Positions 63,928 to 64,000 of a DNA stretch of 64,000 nucleotides are shown piece by piece. Both the position numbers and the translations under genes were made by a program. A model generated the notes under the pieces. That model made no database searches, was not told where the DNA came from, and was given only the letters and a program-made list of their open reading frames with translations. The stretch's first letter is position 1. The number at the start of each line of letters is the position of its first letter. Source of the DNA: an uncultured Erysipelotrichaceae bacterium (GTDB lineage: Bacteria; Bacillota_I; Bacilli_A; Erysipelotrichales; Erysipelotrichaceae); NCBI GenBank assembly GCA_944326795.1, contig CALVFJ010000003.1, forward strand, positions 1 to 64,000, written 5' to 3'.

Positions 63928-64000
63928 AAAGAAGTTGATTAATAGCTTAATTGTTAATCTTCAAAAATGTGATGAAGATTTACGGTTGTTATGTATATTT
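63920..64000 (+). CDS. N-terminal end of a prophage gene (partial)
   Basis: ATG at 63920 overlaps the stop of the zinc-ribbon gene by 8 bases and opens 27 codons to the right edge, beginning MDKKKLINSLIVNLQKCDED. Too short for identification. Confidence 0.5.
   Translation, partial: MDKKKLINSLIVNLQKCDEDLRLLCIF

Overview
The window looks like a chromosome segment of a low-GC Gram-positive bacterium (Bacillota), most plausibly an Erysipelotrichia-type gut or oral Firmicute. The support is AT-rich codon use with strong AGGAGG-type ribosome sites, standard stop codons including TGA, a T-box riboswitch, Ser/Thr kinase PrkC with PASTA repeats, YhaM, single-chain glycyl-tRNA synthetase, the dnaG-rpoD-trmK order, and glycolipid synthases of the LafA/LafB type. 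The genus is an inference. No rRNA or tRNA gene was seen.

Layout. 1-4135: end of an unknown gene and two ABC ATPase-FtsX-like permease fusions. 4219-9289: lipid glycosyltransferase LafB-like, a flippase-like membrane protein, a LafA-like glycosyltransferase fused to a full-length RecX, and the exonuclease YhaM. 9372-20034: cysK-cysE, then a tight housekeeping run priA-rsmB-rlmN-prpC-prkC-rsgA-rpe-thiN. 20112-23655: rpmB (minus), ftsA-ftsZ and a PHP hydrolase. 23673-26541: promoter, methionine T-box and metN-metI-metQ. 26807-32430: CorC-like protein, rsmE, mtaB, murE, deoC, rpsU. 32508-36296: a methyltransferase, an unknown protein, and a minus-strand operon with a catalytically altered phosphatase, a GH25 lysozyme and a twice-frameshifted gene. 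36381-49581: phoH, an ABC-F protein, an HTH regulator pair, Na/Pi cotransporter, then ybeY-dgkA-cdd-era-recO-glyS-dnaG-rpoD-trmK. 49613-54244: a secreted flavoprotein with active-site residues expected of urocanate reductase, divergent from a YesMN-type two-component system, then a HAD phosphatase. 54273-57386: rpsT, fmt, lepA.

From 57416 the character changes to more AT-rich accessory DNA. First comes a three-gene module that reads as toxin (HigB/RelE type), Xre antitoxin and SecB-like chaperone, a TAC system. Next is a large serine recombinase, an Abi_2/HEPN abortive-infection protein, a small ORF, a CI-like repressor with three operator half-sites around a strong divergent promoter, and early prophage genes running off the right edge. 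Between the early genes lies about 460 bases without a long ORF. It is closed by a 31-bp imperfect inverted repeat and packed with nested hairpins, and is a candidate large structured RNA.

The most interesting items are the TAC module, the structured non-coding region, the predicted urocanate reductase (imidazole propionate formation) with its two-component system, and the glycosyltransferase-RecX fusion. All functions are read from sequence patterns; no database search was run.
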